A stretch of DNA of 64,000 bases from NCBI GenBank assembly GCA_039090855.1, contig CM077010.1, forward strand, positions 44,534,905-44,598,904, read 5' to 3'. The stretch is from Macrothele yani (taxonomy: Eukaryota; Arthropoda; Arachnida; Araneae; Macrothelidae). The stretch's first letter is position 1. The number at the start of each line of letters is the position of its first letter. This document shows, piece by piece, positions 42,906 to 54,734 of the stretch. The position numbers and the translations under genes were made by a program. The notes beneath the pieces were generated by a model, which ran no database searches, was not told the origin of the DNA, and was given only the letters and a program-made list of their open reading frames with translations.

Positions 42906-43259
42906 ATGCTTTGCGAAAGTCATTTACATCATACCTTGTTTGTTTCGCGTTCTTTAAGCTGTCATTATTTTATGAGAACAAGTGAGTCGGGGGAAAATGA
43001 CAAACTGATCCGGATCCGACGGCCCGATGTGGCATTATATGAAGAATTAAATTTCGAAGATGTAATGTGTCAAAAACTGGATTTTTGTGCGCTACGGACC
43101 TGTCAAAGCATCATTATCGGCGACACAAAAAATAAACGAGCGACTGAAGCTTTGCCCCTCAAAGAAGATATAAGACATTTTTCAATGCAACGAAGCAATA
43201 TGAAACTTCCATTCGAATTTCCTTCAAAGAAGAAAAAACAGCGCTTGTTAGAAGTTTGA
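42906..43259 (+). CDS. Unrecognised ORF, possible terminal exon
   Basis: Open for 117 codons. A more natural start is the ATG near 42,972 (MRTSESGENDKLIRIRRPD). The C-terminal half is charged and ends PSKKKKQRLLEV, like a nuclear localisation signal. AATAAA follows within a few bases of the stop (about 43,261). A T-rich tract upstream could serve as a splice acceptor region. I recognise no family. It may be a chance frame, a transposon remnant or a last exon. Confidence 0.25.
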   Translation: MLCESHLHHTLFVSRSLSCHYFMRTSESGENDKLIRIRRPDVALYEELNFEDVMCQKLDFCALRTCQSIIIGDTKNKRATEALPLKEDIRHFSMQRSNMKLPFEFPSKKKKQRLLEV

Positions 43260-43492
43260 GAATAAAAACTTGACACTCTTTTGGATAAGACTTTCTGCTT
43301 ACTGAAATGCAGTATAGCACAAACAATAATTAAATCGAAATGCATTTGCTTTGAAAATCAGGAGTAAAATGTCCGGGAGAAGCCATATTGAATTATTTAT
43401 AGGACCATTTCATGGATTTCCCATTCTATGCGGCTCGAAACAGAACATAAACGATACTACTTCTTGTTATTGACAACACTAAGGAGTCATTC

Positions 43493-43722
43493 GCCGCCCC
43501 TGTGGCACAGTGGTCAAAGCGATGGCTTATTACCATTCGTCCGAAAAGGGGCCTGGTTTGAATCCCGGTGAGGCATGGATGTTGTGTATGTCTGATTAAA
43601 CTGGCTATCTCTCCCTTTTCTATCACCAGTGACCCTAAAATACGGACGTGAGACTGCTTAAAGCCAATCGTGTTGCTCAAGGCGGCTGTTAAACCTCTAC
43701 AAACCAAAAAAAAAAAAAAAAA
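43493..43722 (+). repeat. SINE family A
   Basis: Plus-strand copy with head GCCGCCCCTGTGGCACAG and a poly(A) run at 43,706-43,727. Flanks share TCATTC. Confidence 0.9.
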
Positions 43723-43729
43723 AAAAACA

Positions 43730-44985
43730 TTAATTCATTCTTATGATCTACTTTCTGCTAAATGTTATACTGTTTTTTCGGAGCTTAATAAAACCCTCAT
43801 GAATGCTTATTCAATATAGTAAAAGTTCCATAACTTAAAGCCACTGGTTCCAAGAAAGGGAAGACACCATTGCTATAACGATAACAAGACACCGTCGCCA
43901 TAACGATAAGAAGACACCAGTGTCTCGCACCAGTTTTCGAACCAAAATTTAACTTACAAGTCAAAAATCTACGACTTAGTGAGCAAACGGTTGAGTACTA
44001 TTTCTTTCTTTCTTTTTTTATACTCCCAGAAAGGCTATTTATAAATTTGCAAAGCGCATGAATTTTTAATTTTAAAACACTGAAAAAAATGGATTTATAA
44101 TCGGAATATACGCAACTTCCAATTTTGGAAAGAACTTGGGATTTACTTGTCGACTTTGAACACTGCCTTTTTCTGCAGCTAACGGTTTCCATTCATATAT
44201 ACGAAGATCTCCATATTCGGCCATTCTACAACAAAGGTATATTCAGCTTTCTGCAATATCAAACTTTTCATTATTCATTTCTTAACTTTGCCATCTCGTT
44301 CTTGAATCACTTCATGTCATTTTTAGTCTTTCCTTCTGCCTCGTTACTTTTTTGTCTTGCCCATTCATCTCTTTAAGATGTATACTCTAATTTAACTTTC
44401 AATTTTAGTTTTTTTCTTTATGTAAATTTGAGTTCACTCTCGTTAAGCGTTTTCTACCTTAGTTATATTTTCACACTCGCTGAATGGTGTTGGCAAACGT
44501 CTTGAGGTGTACGTGCACGATGTAAATTCCAATCCGAAGTTTTGAGATAAGATATTCGCAGAAGTCATAAGCGGCGGAATTTTTAGTAATGCGGATTATA
44601 TATGTGCCCCGTTTAACGGCTGTGCGAAAACATTCAGTCTGTGTATCGGTAGACAGTTTTCACCACGCTATCATAAGTTACGTATGGAAGTGTGCAAGGA
44701 AATAAATTGCTCGTTCGGTATATAAATTTGTATTCTGCATAATCCACGAATAAGTTAATTTCGAAAACTGAAAAAATGATACGCAAAACAAGGAGTTGAA
44801 ACCAGGTCACTACATAATTTATTACAGCAGTTGACAAAGAATTTTTTGCAAGTCTTTTGTAAAAAATGGTCGTGCTTATGTTATCGGTTTGTCCGTCTGT
44901 ACCCACGATATCTCTGGAACTATTAGTCAGATTTAAAAAAATCTTTTTGCATTGGGAAGCCTGAAATATGGTAATGATGATCCTT
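43730..44985. other. No recognised gene; small tandem and satellite-like edge
   Basis: A short repeat ATAACGATAA..AAGACACC lies at about 43,870-43,915. From about 44,520 blocks such as TTCCAATCCGAAGTTTTGAG recall the satellite that starts in full at about 44,990. Confidence 0.35.
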
Positions 44986-44989
44986 CATT

Positions 44990-46720
44990 TCATTTTTATT
45001 TACGATGTACTATTTCCCGGCTAGAGGGCGTAAATGCAGATGATGTGGAATTCAAAAATACGTTGCATTCCACATATTTGCTTCTAAACATCCGATTGAA
45101 AAAACTCTTATCTTTCGATTCCATTTATGTCGAACAGTATTTTAGATATAGTTACGTTTTTAAATTATGCGTAGATTTTCCGCTAGGGGGCGTAAAATTA
45201 AATTACATTTCCCTAGATAACTCTTCTTCTAAAACTCCGATTTTAAAATTCTTTTCTTCAGCGGATACACCTCCTGATGGAAGATCTTTTGCATACTATT
45301 TCAAATGTTTAGTAAATAATAATTTGGCCACCAGGAGGCGTAAGTGTTAATTTTTGCTTCTGATGTATTTGCATTAAAATCTGAGCTTCTAAAATATCGA
45401 TTGAAAAATTTCTTTCGTGGACTGATGCCACTCACATTGATAAACATTTTCGGAATATTTTCTACTTAAAATATTCTATAGTTTCTCGGTCAGGGTGCGT
45501 AGATGTACATCTTATTTTTGTCAATATCTCTACTTCTAGGAGTCCGATTTGAAAAATTCCTTCTTTGTTGGATAGTGCTTTCAGTGTGACATGTTTTCCA
45601 TATAATTTCAAAATTTTCAAGTAATTTATAGACTTTCCGCTAGGGGAGTAGAGGTAAATTGGGTTTCCCCCTATTTCTCTGCTTCTAAATGTCCGACATG
45701 AAAATTTATTTCTGCTCAGGATACAGCTCCTGATGGGAAATCGTTTGCACATAGTTTCTATTTTTTGTAAAAAAATGGTTTGGCCACCAGGGGGCGTAAA
45801 TCTTAATTTCCGCTTCTGATGTATTTGCAGCTAAATATGAGCTTCTAAATTCTCGATCGAAAAAAACGTCGTTTGTAGACCGATACTACTCATGTCGACA
45901 AACCTTTTAGAAACATTTTCTTCTTAAAATAATGCATGGTTTCTACACCAGGGGGCGTAGATGTATATTTTATTTTTGTCAATATCTTCATTTCTAAGAG
46001 TCCGATTTGAAAAATTCCATCTTTGTTGGATAGTGTTTTCGATGCGAAATGTTTTTACTATAAATTCAAAATTTTTTAGTAGATCATAGACTTTCCGCTA
46101 GGGCGCACAAAGGTAAATTGCGTTTTCTGCGTTATTTCTGCTCCTAAAACTCTGATTTGAAAAATTCTTCCTGTATCGCATACAAGACCTGATGGAAAAT
46201 ATATTTCACATAATTTCTAATGTTTGGTAAAGAATGGTTTGGCCACTAGGAGGCATAAGTGTTAATATCTGCTTCTGATGTATTTGTAGCAAAATCTAGG
46301 ATCCTGAAAACTCGACTAATTTTTTTTTTTTTTTTTTTTTGTTCGGCTGATACAGCTCATTTGGAAAAACTTTTGAGAATACTTTCTTCCTAAAATAATG
46401 CACGTTTTTCCCACCAGGTGACGTAAAATCACATCTTATTTTTGTCGATATCTCTGTTTGTAAGGGTCCCATTTGAAAAATTCTTTCTGTGTTGGAGAGT
46501 GTTTCCGGTGCGCAATGTTTCTCATATAAATTCATGTTTTTCTTAGCGCACAAGTCCGCAAACAGAGGGCGTAAGCTCACGATTCCGCTTACAGCAATAT
46601 CTGAGGGATTAAAAACCCGATCGAAAAAACCCATACCGGTTCCATTGACTTTGAATAGCTTTGATAAATTTAATTTGCGTCACCCGAATCTTCGGTGTCA
46701 TCTTTCTTGTTTAGGGTGAT
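44990..46720 (+). repeat. Satellite with about 152-bp monomers in a 457-bp higher-order unit
   Basis: Eleven monomers are marked by a G-rich box starting at 45,018, 45,180, 45,328, 45,487, 45,637, 45,784, 45,945, 46,095, 46,243, 46,411 and 46,559. Neighbours are 147-168 bp apart. Every third box is more alike and about 457 bp apart: 45,180/45,637/46,095 and 45,328/45,784/46,243. Monomers also share CTTCTAAAANTCCGATTTGA. The box at 45,784 is CCACCAGGGGGCG, which matches the CTCF core CCASYAGRKGGCR at all 13 positions. Most others match 11-12; those at 45,487 and 45,637 are worse. Confidence 0.92.
45784..45796 (+). promoter_or_regulatory. CTCF-like motif, best of eleven in the array
   Basis: CCACCAGGGGGCG. 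The boxes at 45,328 (CCACCAGGAGGCG), 45,945 (ACACCAGGGGGCG), 46,243 (CCACTAGGAGGCA) and 46,411 (CCACCAGGTGACG) each differ at one position. Sequence match only; binding is inferred. Confidence 0.45.
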
Positions 46721-46724
46721 GTCG

Positions 46725-49720
46725 AAGTTCAGATATTTTCATGTGGGATAGATATGAAATTTTTTTATTTGCATTGAACGGTAAGCACTATCACAAAGAA
46801 TCTTTATACTTTTTTCTCTGCAGAAGGAAGAAATTGATAATTAAATGTGTTTCGGGAAATCGAATTTAAATCACCAAGATTCAAAAAAGGCACTAGTAGA
46901 ACCCAATATAATATAAAGGAATGGAAACTACAATAAATGTCATAGCCATTATTTTAACACCAGAAACCTCAAGATACATCCTCCTCGTGCTAAATAGGTT
47001 TGACAAAGGAAATGCTTTGATGTAATCCTCTAGTGCTAGGTATGGTCGACTACATGTCCTGAAAACATCTTCGTCTTTGTGTAAAACACTTGTAACGTAT
47101 ACTCTATATTCACTTTCCTTTTGATTTTACTATCTCTGGTTATTTTATTTTACTATGTAAATTATCTTCTTACTGAACGAAATATTATTTCACCCGCTGA
47201 ATGAGATCTGGCAATGAGTGTAAGTCATGACGTGGTGGTAGCTAGTATATAGGCGCGTTCATCGAGCCTTAGAGAGAGCTTTTGTTGTTGTTATGAGAGA
47301 GCGTTGTTGTTTACGGAAAGCGTTTGTAATACGAGGAGAGATTGTGTTGTTATGAGGAGAGATTCTTCATTATTGTAAAACAAGTTGTGTGTGTGCTTTA
47401 GATGACCAAGAGTCTTATAATGAAGAAGTTGCTGTAAGTTAGTCTTTCTCAATTCATAGTTTTTGTCAGACCTCTGTCTGGCTGTTAGGTTTATAACAAT
47501 TAGTTTCTTACCATAAATAACCAGCGTTAAGACTTTATTCTCGTTCTAGTAACAACCATTTTGAGTTCGCTATTTTGAAGCTTAGTACAAGTATATCATT
47601 AGCTAGCTGGTAGGAAGAGCATCATTCATATTAATTAGCTTAGCGTAAAAAGGAAATAAAGCTAATTCATTATACACTAACGTAACAAAATATCTCTTTT
47701 CGTAACATACGTCGTGGCTACATCCTGAAACAAGACGTTAAGTACCAATTAGACAGTGACCTTTTTAAATATGAACAAAACACAGCTGGAGCAACACGAT
47801 CTTTCTTTTTGGCTCAGGAATGATATGAAATAAATCAACCGTGTTCCCGTATGAACATTACATGAAAAAAGGAGCTGTCTGGCGGATGATAGGCGTGATC
47901 TCTCACGTCGGTCTGTGTCCGATGACTTTGAATTTCTGGAACCAACGCAGAGTCAATCACAAAAGATCAGGACTGGGAGGAGTGTTTTTCTTCAATATCT
48001 TGCACCTTTTAGCAAGCCTTAAAATAACGTGCGGGTACTTTTTAGTCTATCCGCCTTTCGGTACCATATACGTGCACGTATTGGTTTTATTTTCCTTTTG
48101 AGAATCCGTAATCTGAGAACTGTGATTCATGATTTTTGGTCTTTTACCGCTACATAACTTTGTGGTGGGAGAAAGAAAACACATATGCAGTTGTAATCAA
48201 AATACATTTTCCTCAACATTGTTGATTCTAAAGATCCATTTCAGAGATACTCTGGGGAAAATCAGAGACTACAGTCAAGGGGAGAAACATTATCTATGCC
48301 ATACACAGTAATCAATATCCTCTGTGCTCATGATTTGTTGGTTAATCACACTTATTTTAATTACCTTTATCAAGATTTTGCAGAGCCCCTTTTGATGAAT
48401 CGCTTATGAACGAACAGACTGCGCAAAAGACCCCCACTGAGTTTCGGCACAGAACTTGAATGCTGAAGATGGTTTGCTTGAGATGGCAGACGCGAACTTG
48501 TTGTTTGCATGTGAAGCTTTGTTTTAATCGTTGGAAAGCTGTTTAGCCTTATAATTGTATGGTCTGCTATATAAGTCTTTTAAACTCTCGAGTGACTCAT
48601 TTACTTTGAAGAAAAGTTTGATAACATTTTGGATACGCTGTTTGGGATTTGATAGGTTAGCGGGGAAAGTAAGTTATTCAAATAGCAAACCGTAACACAA
48701 AAGAGAGCCGAAGAAAACATGATCAGTGTATTTGGGTATGAGACGCTATTCAAATATCAAGATATAAAATAAGAGGAAGCCAAGAATATAAAGAAAATAT
48801 GGCTATACGCCGCTCCTTCGGGACGTAAAAATAAAGGTTTTGTCTTTTCATTCTGTACCTTGCTTTCAAATATATCGCAAAAGCATCGGAACAAAGTTTT
48901 GTATATGAGGGTCACGCTTTTTCAAAATGTCCCACTTTCGCTCCCTTGATCTATGGAAAAACAAAAGCAGCTTAGGGAACTTTTTTTTGTGTGTTTTTGC
49001 CTAGCATATAAGGACATATATATTGCACCAAGATTCCATTCAACACCTTTATGATCACTTACCTCTAAGCTTAGACCGTCTCGCTCGGATTATTTTTCTC
49101 TGAGTAATGCTAAGGAGTGTCGTTTAAACTCATACGGTATTCACTTCACGTAGGCAACAAAACCATCCCCGGATTGTTTGTCGTTTGTCAGCCCCGCAGA
49201 ATCGTGCACCGCAGTTTAATCCACGCCACAAATATCGAGACCAATTCTAAAACCACAATAAAGGATACTTCACGGAAGAATGTGATCATAAATTTTCGCT
49301 ATTCCGACACATTCACCCTTTATTTTTATATATATATATTTTTTTTTTTGGTAGTCGTAGTCCTCCACAGAAGGCAAGGAGGACAGTTTTTCCGGTCACT
49401 TGATTGTGCTGAGACGGAATATTCTCGCATGCATGTCCGTCAAGCCGAACAATCAGCTTCTGCTTTCATCCACCTTTACGCCATCAGTTCATTTATTGCA
49501 CTGATTAATGAACAAGTAGAAAGAAACTTACAGAATTCCTGACTAGTGCAGATAAAAACACAAACAAGCAAGAATGATAACAACTTATTGGATGTGATAG
49601 TACTTTGATGATGATGAGAATGCTCCTTGAAACAAGATGTGCGAAAATACATACCCTTGCCAAAAATGAAGGGAAAATCCGAATTTTTATTTAGTATCGG
49701 GTAGAGCCATAACTTTTTGT
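46725..49720. other. Three kilobases without a recognised gene or repeat
   Basis: AT-rich. The open frames at 47,841-48,101 (86 codons) and 49,117-49,542 (141 codons) show no family motifs; the second runs through a TA-rich low-complexity stretch. No SINE, terminal repeats or RNA boxes seen. Confidence 0.4.
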
Positions 49721-49725
49721 AGGTT

Positions 49726-50690
49726 TTTTTGTAGGTTTAAAGAGCAACGTAGGCACCTCAGTGGGCTATATTCAGTCACCCCTCACCAGTTTAGGGTGAC
49801 TGGTTCTAGGGAAGCGATAGAGCTAGTGTCGTAATAAAAACACACCATCTATGCCTTAACTGGGATTAAAACCCATCTCGCGCAAATGGTTAAAAGTCTT
49901 TGGACACGTTAAGCCGTCGGACCCCGGGTACTGACCCCCGGCAATAAATAAGGGCATCTTCCTTCCCCTTTCTACCTCAATTCTGTGTCACTTTCCTATA
50001 TGGCACTCTCACCCAAATATCCTACTGTAGCTTCCTATTTCTAAGGGTTGTTTAAGACCTGGGGGTCAGACACTCACTTCCTAAAATCCTCTACATATGA
50101 TCTGATCTGATCTCCTTCTACCTCGCTTCCGTGTGACTTTCCCGTCGGGCACTCTAGCCCAATTCTCATAGATTCCTATTGCTAAGGGTTGCTTAACACC
50201 TGGGGTCAGGCACTCCCTAAAATCCTCTACTTATGATCTGATTCGATCTCTTTCTATCTCGCTTCCGTGTGATTTTCTGTCGGGCACTCTAGCCCAAATC
50301 TCCTACCTTCCTATTTCTAAGGTCTTAACCTAGGGTCAGACGTTCACTTCCTAAAATCCTCTACATATGATCTGATCTGATCTCTTTTTACCTCGCTTCT
50401 GTGTGACTTTCCTGTCGGGCACACTAGCCCAATTCTCCTAGCTTCCTATTTCTAAGGGTTGTTTAAGACCTGGGGTCAGACACTAAATTCCTAAAATACT
50501 CTACATATGATCTGACCTGATCTTTTTCTACCTCGCATCATTGTGATTTTCTGTCTGGCACTCTAGCCCAAATCTTCTAGCTTCCTATTTCTAAGGGTTG
50601 TTTAAGACCTGGGGTCAGACACTACCTTCCTAAAATCCTCTGCATATGATCAGATCTGATCTGGGTAGAAGCAATCGCTTAGACTTCTGC
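49726..50690 (-). repeat. SINE family A split by a SINE C tail array
   Basis: The family A body and B box (49,726-49,900) and the rest of its head (AATCGCTTAGACTTCTGC, from about 50,672) lie on either side of the array at 49,905-50,665. Confidence 0.75.
49905..50665 (+). repeat. Tandem array of SINE family C body, about 137-bp unit
   Basis: CTACATATGATCTGATCTGA or close variants recur at 50,091, 50,227, 50,361, 50,501 and 50,640, spaced 134-140 bp. Between them lie TCGGGCACTCTAGCCC and TTTCTAAGGGTTG blocks, as in the single SINE C at 1,717-2,033. The tRNA-like head is missing from repeated units. Confidence 0.92.
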
Positions 50691-50691
50691 T

Positions 50692-51050
50692 GGTTGGTTG
50701 GTTGGTTGGTTGAGGTTTAGTGCCGCAAGGGCCCCGAGGGGCCAAAGAGCGCCCAGTCCAATGCTTTAAAATGTACAAAGAGAAGTAAAAGATAACAAAA
50801 AACAGAACAAGTGATGTAAAACTGTATAACAACACCGGTACATGGTCAACGTAGTGATAAAAGCAATATAAAAGTAACAAAAGATGATGATAAAAACACA
50901 ACCATAAAAGGTGTAACAATGGTGCAATAAAACATAACGATATAAAAGGTGTAAAAGACCGACGTTACAAAAACTATACCAAACGGAGAACACCTGTAGA
51001 ACGAAAAAAGGACAACACTGAAGGCACATCACATCGATCGTTAAAAAGAC
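50692..51050 (-). mobile_element. LINE 3' end with (AACC)n tail
   Basis: On the minus strand a unique body is followed by GGGGCCCTTGCGGCACTAAA and a short (AACC)n tail at 50,692-50,712. The clade is unknown; no intact ORF. Confidence 0.55.
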
Positions 51051-52370
51051 GTGTCAGAGTCACTGAGTCGTCTGGTAAAGTGGGTAAAACAAAATGATGA
51101 ACACGTTCACGAACAAAAGGACGACACGAACATAAAATATGAACGACGGCTTAGATCTCTGCGTCATCGGGGCAGGACACCTTTGTTGCAAATGTCAGCA
51201 TATAAGCGAAGAATTATGAATCCCGCGAAGATTTGGGATACGTTTTGGTTCACAGCTGTCCAATCATAAAAAAAAATCGGTGAATTCTGTCTGTGTTCAT
51301 GGAAGAGGACATCATCGCTGGAGAACCCTTTTCAACATGCGCACACACGCTTGCAATTAGACTGATATCAGGGGATTGTGAAAGCCAGAAGAAATTGACG
51401 GAAGTCATCGTCGCGCGCTTCATTAGACCATTCTTGAGTAATTGTGGAATAATGTGCTGTTCAATTGTCGTGCATAAAATGTCATCATATAAAGAAGGAA
51501 AGTTGAACATTGTAGGGCGGTCTTGGTGAGCTAAAACCTTCCTAGGATATTATTTTACATTCCACTGACGTCGACGGACCCAGGCTCTTCCAACAGAATA
51601 TCACACATTATGTCCAGATGTCTGGATTGTACCCGCAAGTTATGTAGGATCCATCGCTTCGGAACATTACAGTCACACTTTCTAAAGACTATCCGTATAA
51701 AATAGTGTATAGCGTGATTCATAAGACGACATCACTTTATTACATTTCTCTACTGCCCATTCAAGGAGTTCTGATCACCAGTAAATGGCCATTTCTCATC
51801 TTTCCTGAATGCTCTGCTCATCAGGTGGCTATTTCATATAATTGATGACTCAAAAAGACAAGTGACCTCTAAATGGGCAAATTACTTCTTCCAAGACCAA
51901 ACTTTAAGTATGGTTCGGGTCGTTAAGGGATGATCCTGGCTTTCGCTGAATTCAAACCGGTTGTTGCACCCTGAAATACCTGTTCTTCCGAACAATGTTT
52001 TGTTGTAAACGATGGAATACAGTGCCTTTTGGCCTACTGAGGCAATTGCATTAATAAACGCAAACTAACCAACCAACTGAATATTCCTCTTCACAGCTCA
52101 GTGACCACGCTAGTGTTGGGCACCATTTATGCTTTATACATATAATGTACATAAAAACAGAAAGAGTCTAGCTACGACTTTGGCACTACCGCAGAAATTA
52201 TTAGAGCTTCGCCGTCATAGGTTCAAGCGTACAGAGTTTAAGCCAATCCGATCGCCCAACGTCACAGACCATACGCCGGCCATTATTCTGCTATAACTGC
52301 CGCTTAGCTCGGACGTGATGTCAGTGCTAGGTGACCAGTGGATAAGGATGTCTCTCGTTCTGTAAGACAA
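51051..52370. other. No secure gene
   Basis: At about 51,147-51,175 GGCTTAGATCTCTGCGTCATC recalls a scrap of SINE A head. ACTAACCAACCAACT at about 52,064 may be another LINE tail on the plus strand. Short frames at 51,250-51,529 on both strands have no recognisable motifs. Confidence 0.35.
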
Positions 52371-52374
52371 CCAT

Positions 52375-52600
52375 ACAGTCACATCAGCGGCTTTGACAGA
52401 GGTCGCATCATCGGCATGACAGACCGCCACACTTCCCTCTGGGGATTACCGGTCGTGTGCGGCCGAGTGTGACCGTCATGGAAAGAGTGTGCAAGAAATG
52501 GTACGAAAAAGAACGTAGCACACGAGGAGAAGGTTCTAGATGTTGTCCTCAAACAACGCCGAGGTACAATCGTCGTCTTATGAGAATGTCCACAGTGGTT
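52375..52600 (+). pseudogene. Tc1 transposase N-terminal relic
   Basis: Frames read HISGFDRGRIIGMTDRHTSL, then VMERVCKKWYEKERS and RRLMRM, the HTH region of a Tc1 transposase. It is cut by SINE family B. Confidence 0.6.
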
Positions 52601-52745
52601 AGCATACTCGGGCGCTATCCGGTAGATGCAGGTTCGATTCCCGCTCCAGTACGACGAAATTTGCAAGTTTTTGGATATTATCGGAGTCACATCCATGTCA
52701 TTTTTACACCAATAACGGATTCACATCTTCCAAATTTGTATGGTC
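52595..52745 (+). repeat. SINE family B
   Basis: It has ACAGTGGTTAGCATACTCG and GGTTCGATTCCCGC boxes, the TACGACGAAATTTGCAAG junction and a CATCTTCCAAATTTGTATGG tail, all as in the copy at 37,211. Confidence 0.87.
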
Positions 52746-52749
52746 TTAG

Positions 52750-53760
52750 ATTGCTGTAAATCTTCATGCATTCCGAGTTAATGCTTCAAGAAAAGTGATT
52801 GAATTTCTCCTCACTCTAATGAGATCCGCGGATTTATTCTGAAGGCTGAAAAACACTTTTATCATGTTGAACGCTTCAACATTATCGCAGTTTGATAAAT
52901 AAATTATGTAATTATTTAATAGCCTCTTGCATGGATAAGCAAAAAGTACGGAATCTTCGACAATGAGAGAACTCATCTTCATCTATGAAAAACCCGTGTT
53001 CTACTAACAAAATTTAGATTTCAATTTGAGTTTGATGCTGCCAATTAATTATTCACATGCTTATCGTTTGAGAAAAAAAAAGCAATTAGCACAAATTTAT
53101 AAGCAGAAAATGTTCCTGTTTGAAGACTTAAATATTAAGTGCATTAATCTTGAAAGCAGCCTGACTGACATTTTGTTAGATCAATAAGAACGTAATAGAA
53201 ATTAGAAATTCAGTTGTTAATTTACTATAGTGCCATTAAACAGGCCACACAATATTGATGCAAACTAACATATGCTTTTTATGTTTTAAAAATTTATATT
53301 AGCCCTCTTTCCCTTTAAATTAGTAACGTGTTTCCAAAATGTATGCTTTCCAAACTGTGTTTTACAGACAAACGTTGGTGCTTAGATTTCAGAAACGCAG
53401 TTCCCACACACGCATTACAGAGAAGAGCTATTTAAGTTCAAATATTGACTACTGTTTATTGAAAATATAACACCAGGAAAAACGTGTAAAATCGCACTAG
53501 AACTCGCAGGAATGGTAGGTCACGTGAGAAGGGTAAATTACTAAAACCGCTGCGTAAGCAAATTATTGGTGTTGCACGTCCTCGTAGCTGTCCAGCAGGA
53601 TGTATAAAAAAGAAAATAAAACACGGTCTTTTAAAGAGCAATTAAAATTACAAAACTAAATACTGCCGTTTTCAAGGCATTTACACTTCACTAAAGAGTA
53701 AGCAAAACGCGGCCCTGTTCAAGCTTTACACTCAAAGAAATAAAAACGGGCCATTTAAGG
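52750..53760. other. No recognised feature
   Basis: AT-rich. No supported frames or repeats. Confidence 0.4.
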
Positions 53761-53764
53761 GCAT

Positions 53765-54420
53765 AGGCTACGGTCAAAGGTCAGGACATAGGAGCTGGAT
53801 CCATTCCATTGCCTTTATGCGTCATAACTTCCGTAAAAATGGTTCGATTTCGATGAAATTTTAGTATGTGGTAGGGAACCACCTGGGCACGAACCCTATT
53901 GAAAATGGGCGAAATGGGGTCAAAGATCAGGCAGGGCATCAGAGCAGGATTTATTCCATTGCCCTTATGCGTCATAACTTGCGTAAAAATGGTTCGATTT
54001 CGATGAAATTTTAGTATGTGGCAGGGAGCCATTGGGGACGAACCTTATTGAAAATGGGTGAAATGAAGCCAAAGGTCAGGGCACTGAGTAGGATCCATTC
54101 GATTGCCCTTGTGCATCATAACTTACCTAAAATGCTTGGATTGCGACAAAACTTTATCATGTTATTCCGGAGGTACAGTGAACCGCTTCAGTTGAATATC
54201 AACGAAATGGGGCCAAAGGCCATTGCACAAAAACAAGATTTATTCCACAGTCATTATTCTCATAACTTGCGTAAAACTACTTCTATTGCGACAAAACTTT
54301 AGTATGTTATTCCTGAGGTAAACTGAAATGGGGTCGATCGAAATGGGGTCAAAGGTCAGGACACAGGAGCGAGATTTATTCCACAGCCATTATCCACATA
54401 ACATGTTGGAAAGCGTATCA
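53765..54420 (+). repeat. Tandem repeat, about 136-150-bp unit, 4-5 copies
   Basis: CATAACTT anchors recur at 53,823, 53,973, 54,117, 54,261 and about 54,397. Each unit includes a GGGTCAAAGGTCA-type box (about 53,771, 53,919, 54,068, 54,213 and 54,346) and, in the first two copies, TTCGATTTCGATGAAATTTT. Copies diverge towards the right. Confidence 0.9.
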
Positions 54421-54489
54421 TAATCAATGCATTGCATGATTTTACTAACTTGTTTATGCAACTAGAAGTTTCGAAGCAAAAGTACGTGA

Positions 54490-54652
54490 TGTGACGTACT
54501 ACACAGGTAAAGCACGTGTCAAGACAACAAATCTGCCGAGATACATTATGTCCGTGTAGCTTGGTTGGAAGAGCAACTTACTCCGGAGTGAGGGGGCGTG
54601 AATTCGATTGCCGTCACGGAAACATTTGTGTTTTCACACCACAATTAAGTCG
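54490..54652 (+). mobile_element. Solo LTR related to the TRIM
   Basis: It starts TGTGACGTAC like the TRIM LTR. The tRNA-like part begins 61 nt in, as in the TRIM. The 4-bp duplication GTGA lies at 54,486-54,489 and 54,653-54,656, which defines a length of exactly 163 bp, also as in the TRIM. The sequence outside the tRNA-like part has diverged strongly, and the 3' end (AAGTCG) does not match. Confidence 0.75.
54551..54620 (+). other. tRNA-Arg-like sequence in the solo LTR
   Basis: It starts TCCGTGTAGCTTGGTTGG. The acceptor stem TCCGTG pairs with CACGGA. The A box is TAGCTTGGTTGG. The anticodon stem CTTAC/GTGAG closes the same TCCGGA loop as in the TRIM, with a compensating T-A to C-G change at the closing pair. 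The B box GAATTCGATTG is degraded. Confidence 0.75.
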
Positions 54653-54734
54653 GTGACTTGAAACACCTGTGCGCAATTATCACGACACGAATATTTTGCA
54701 CTATCTCTATTATAGATAATACAACCACACTTCA

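Noticed and set aside
47200..47460. Exon-like purine-rich stretch (GAGAGAGCTTTTGTTG repeats)
   Set aside because: Imperfect low-complexity repetition with no ORF. I found no splice or promoter evidence.
49117..49542. 141-codon ORF as a host gene
   Set aside because: It runs through a TATATA/T-rich stretch, has no known motif and no exon signals that I could support.
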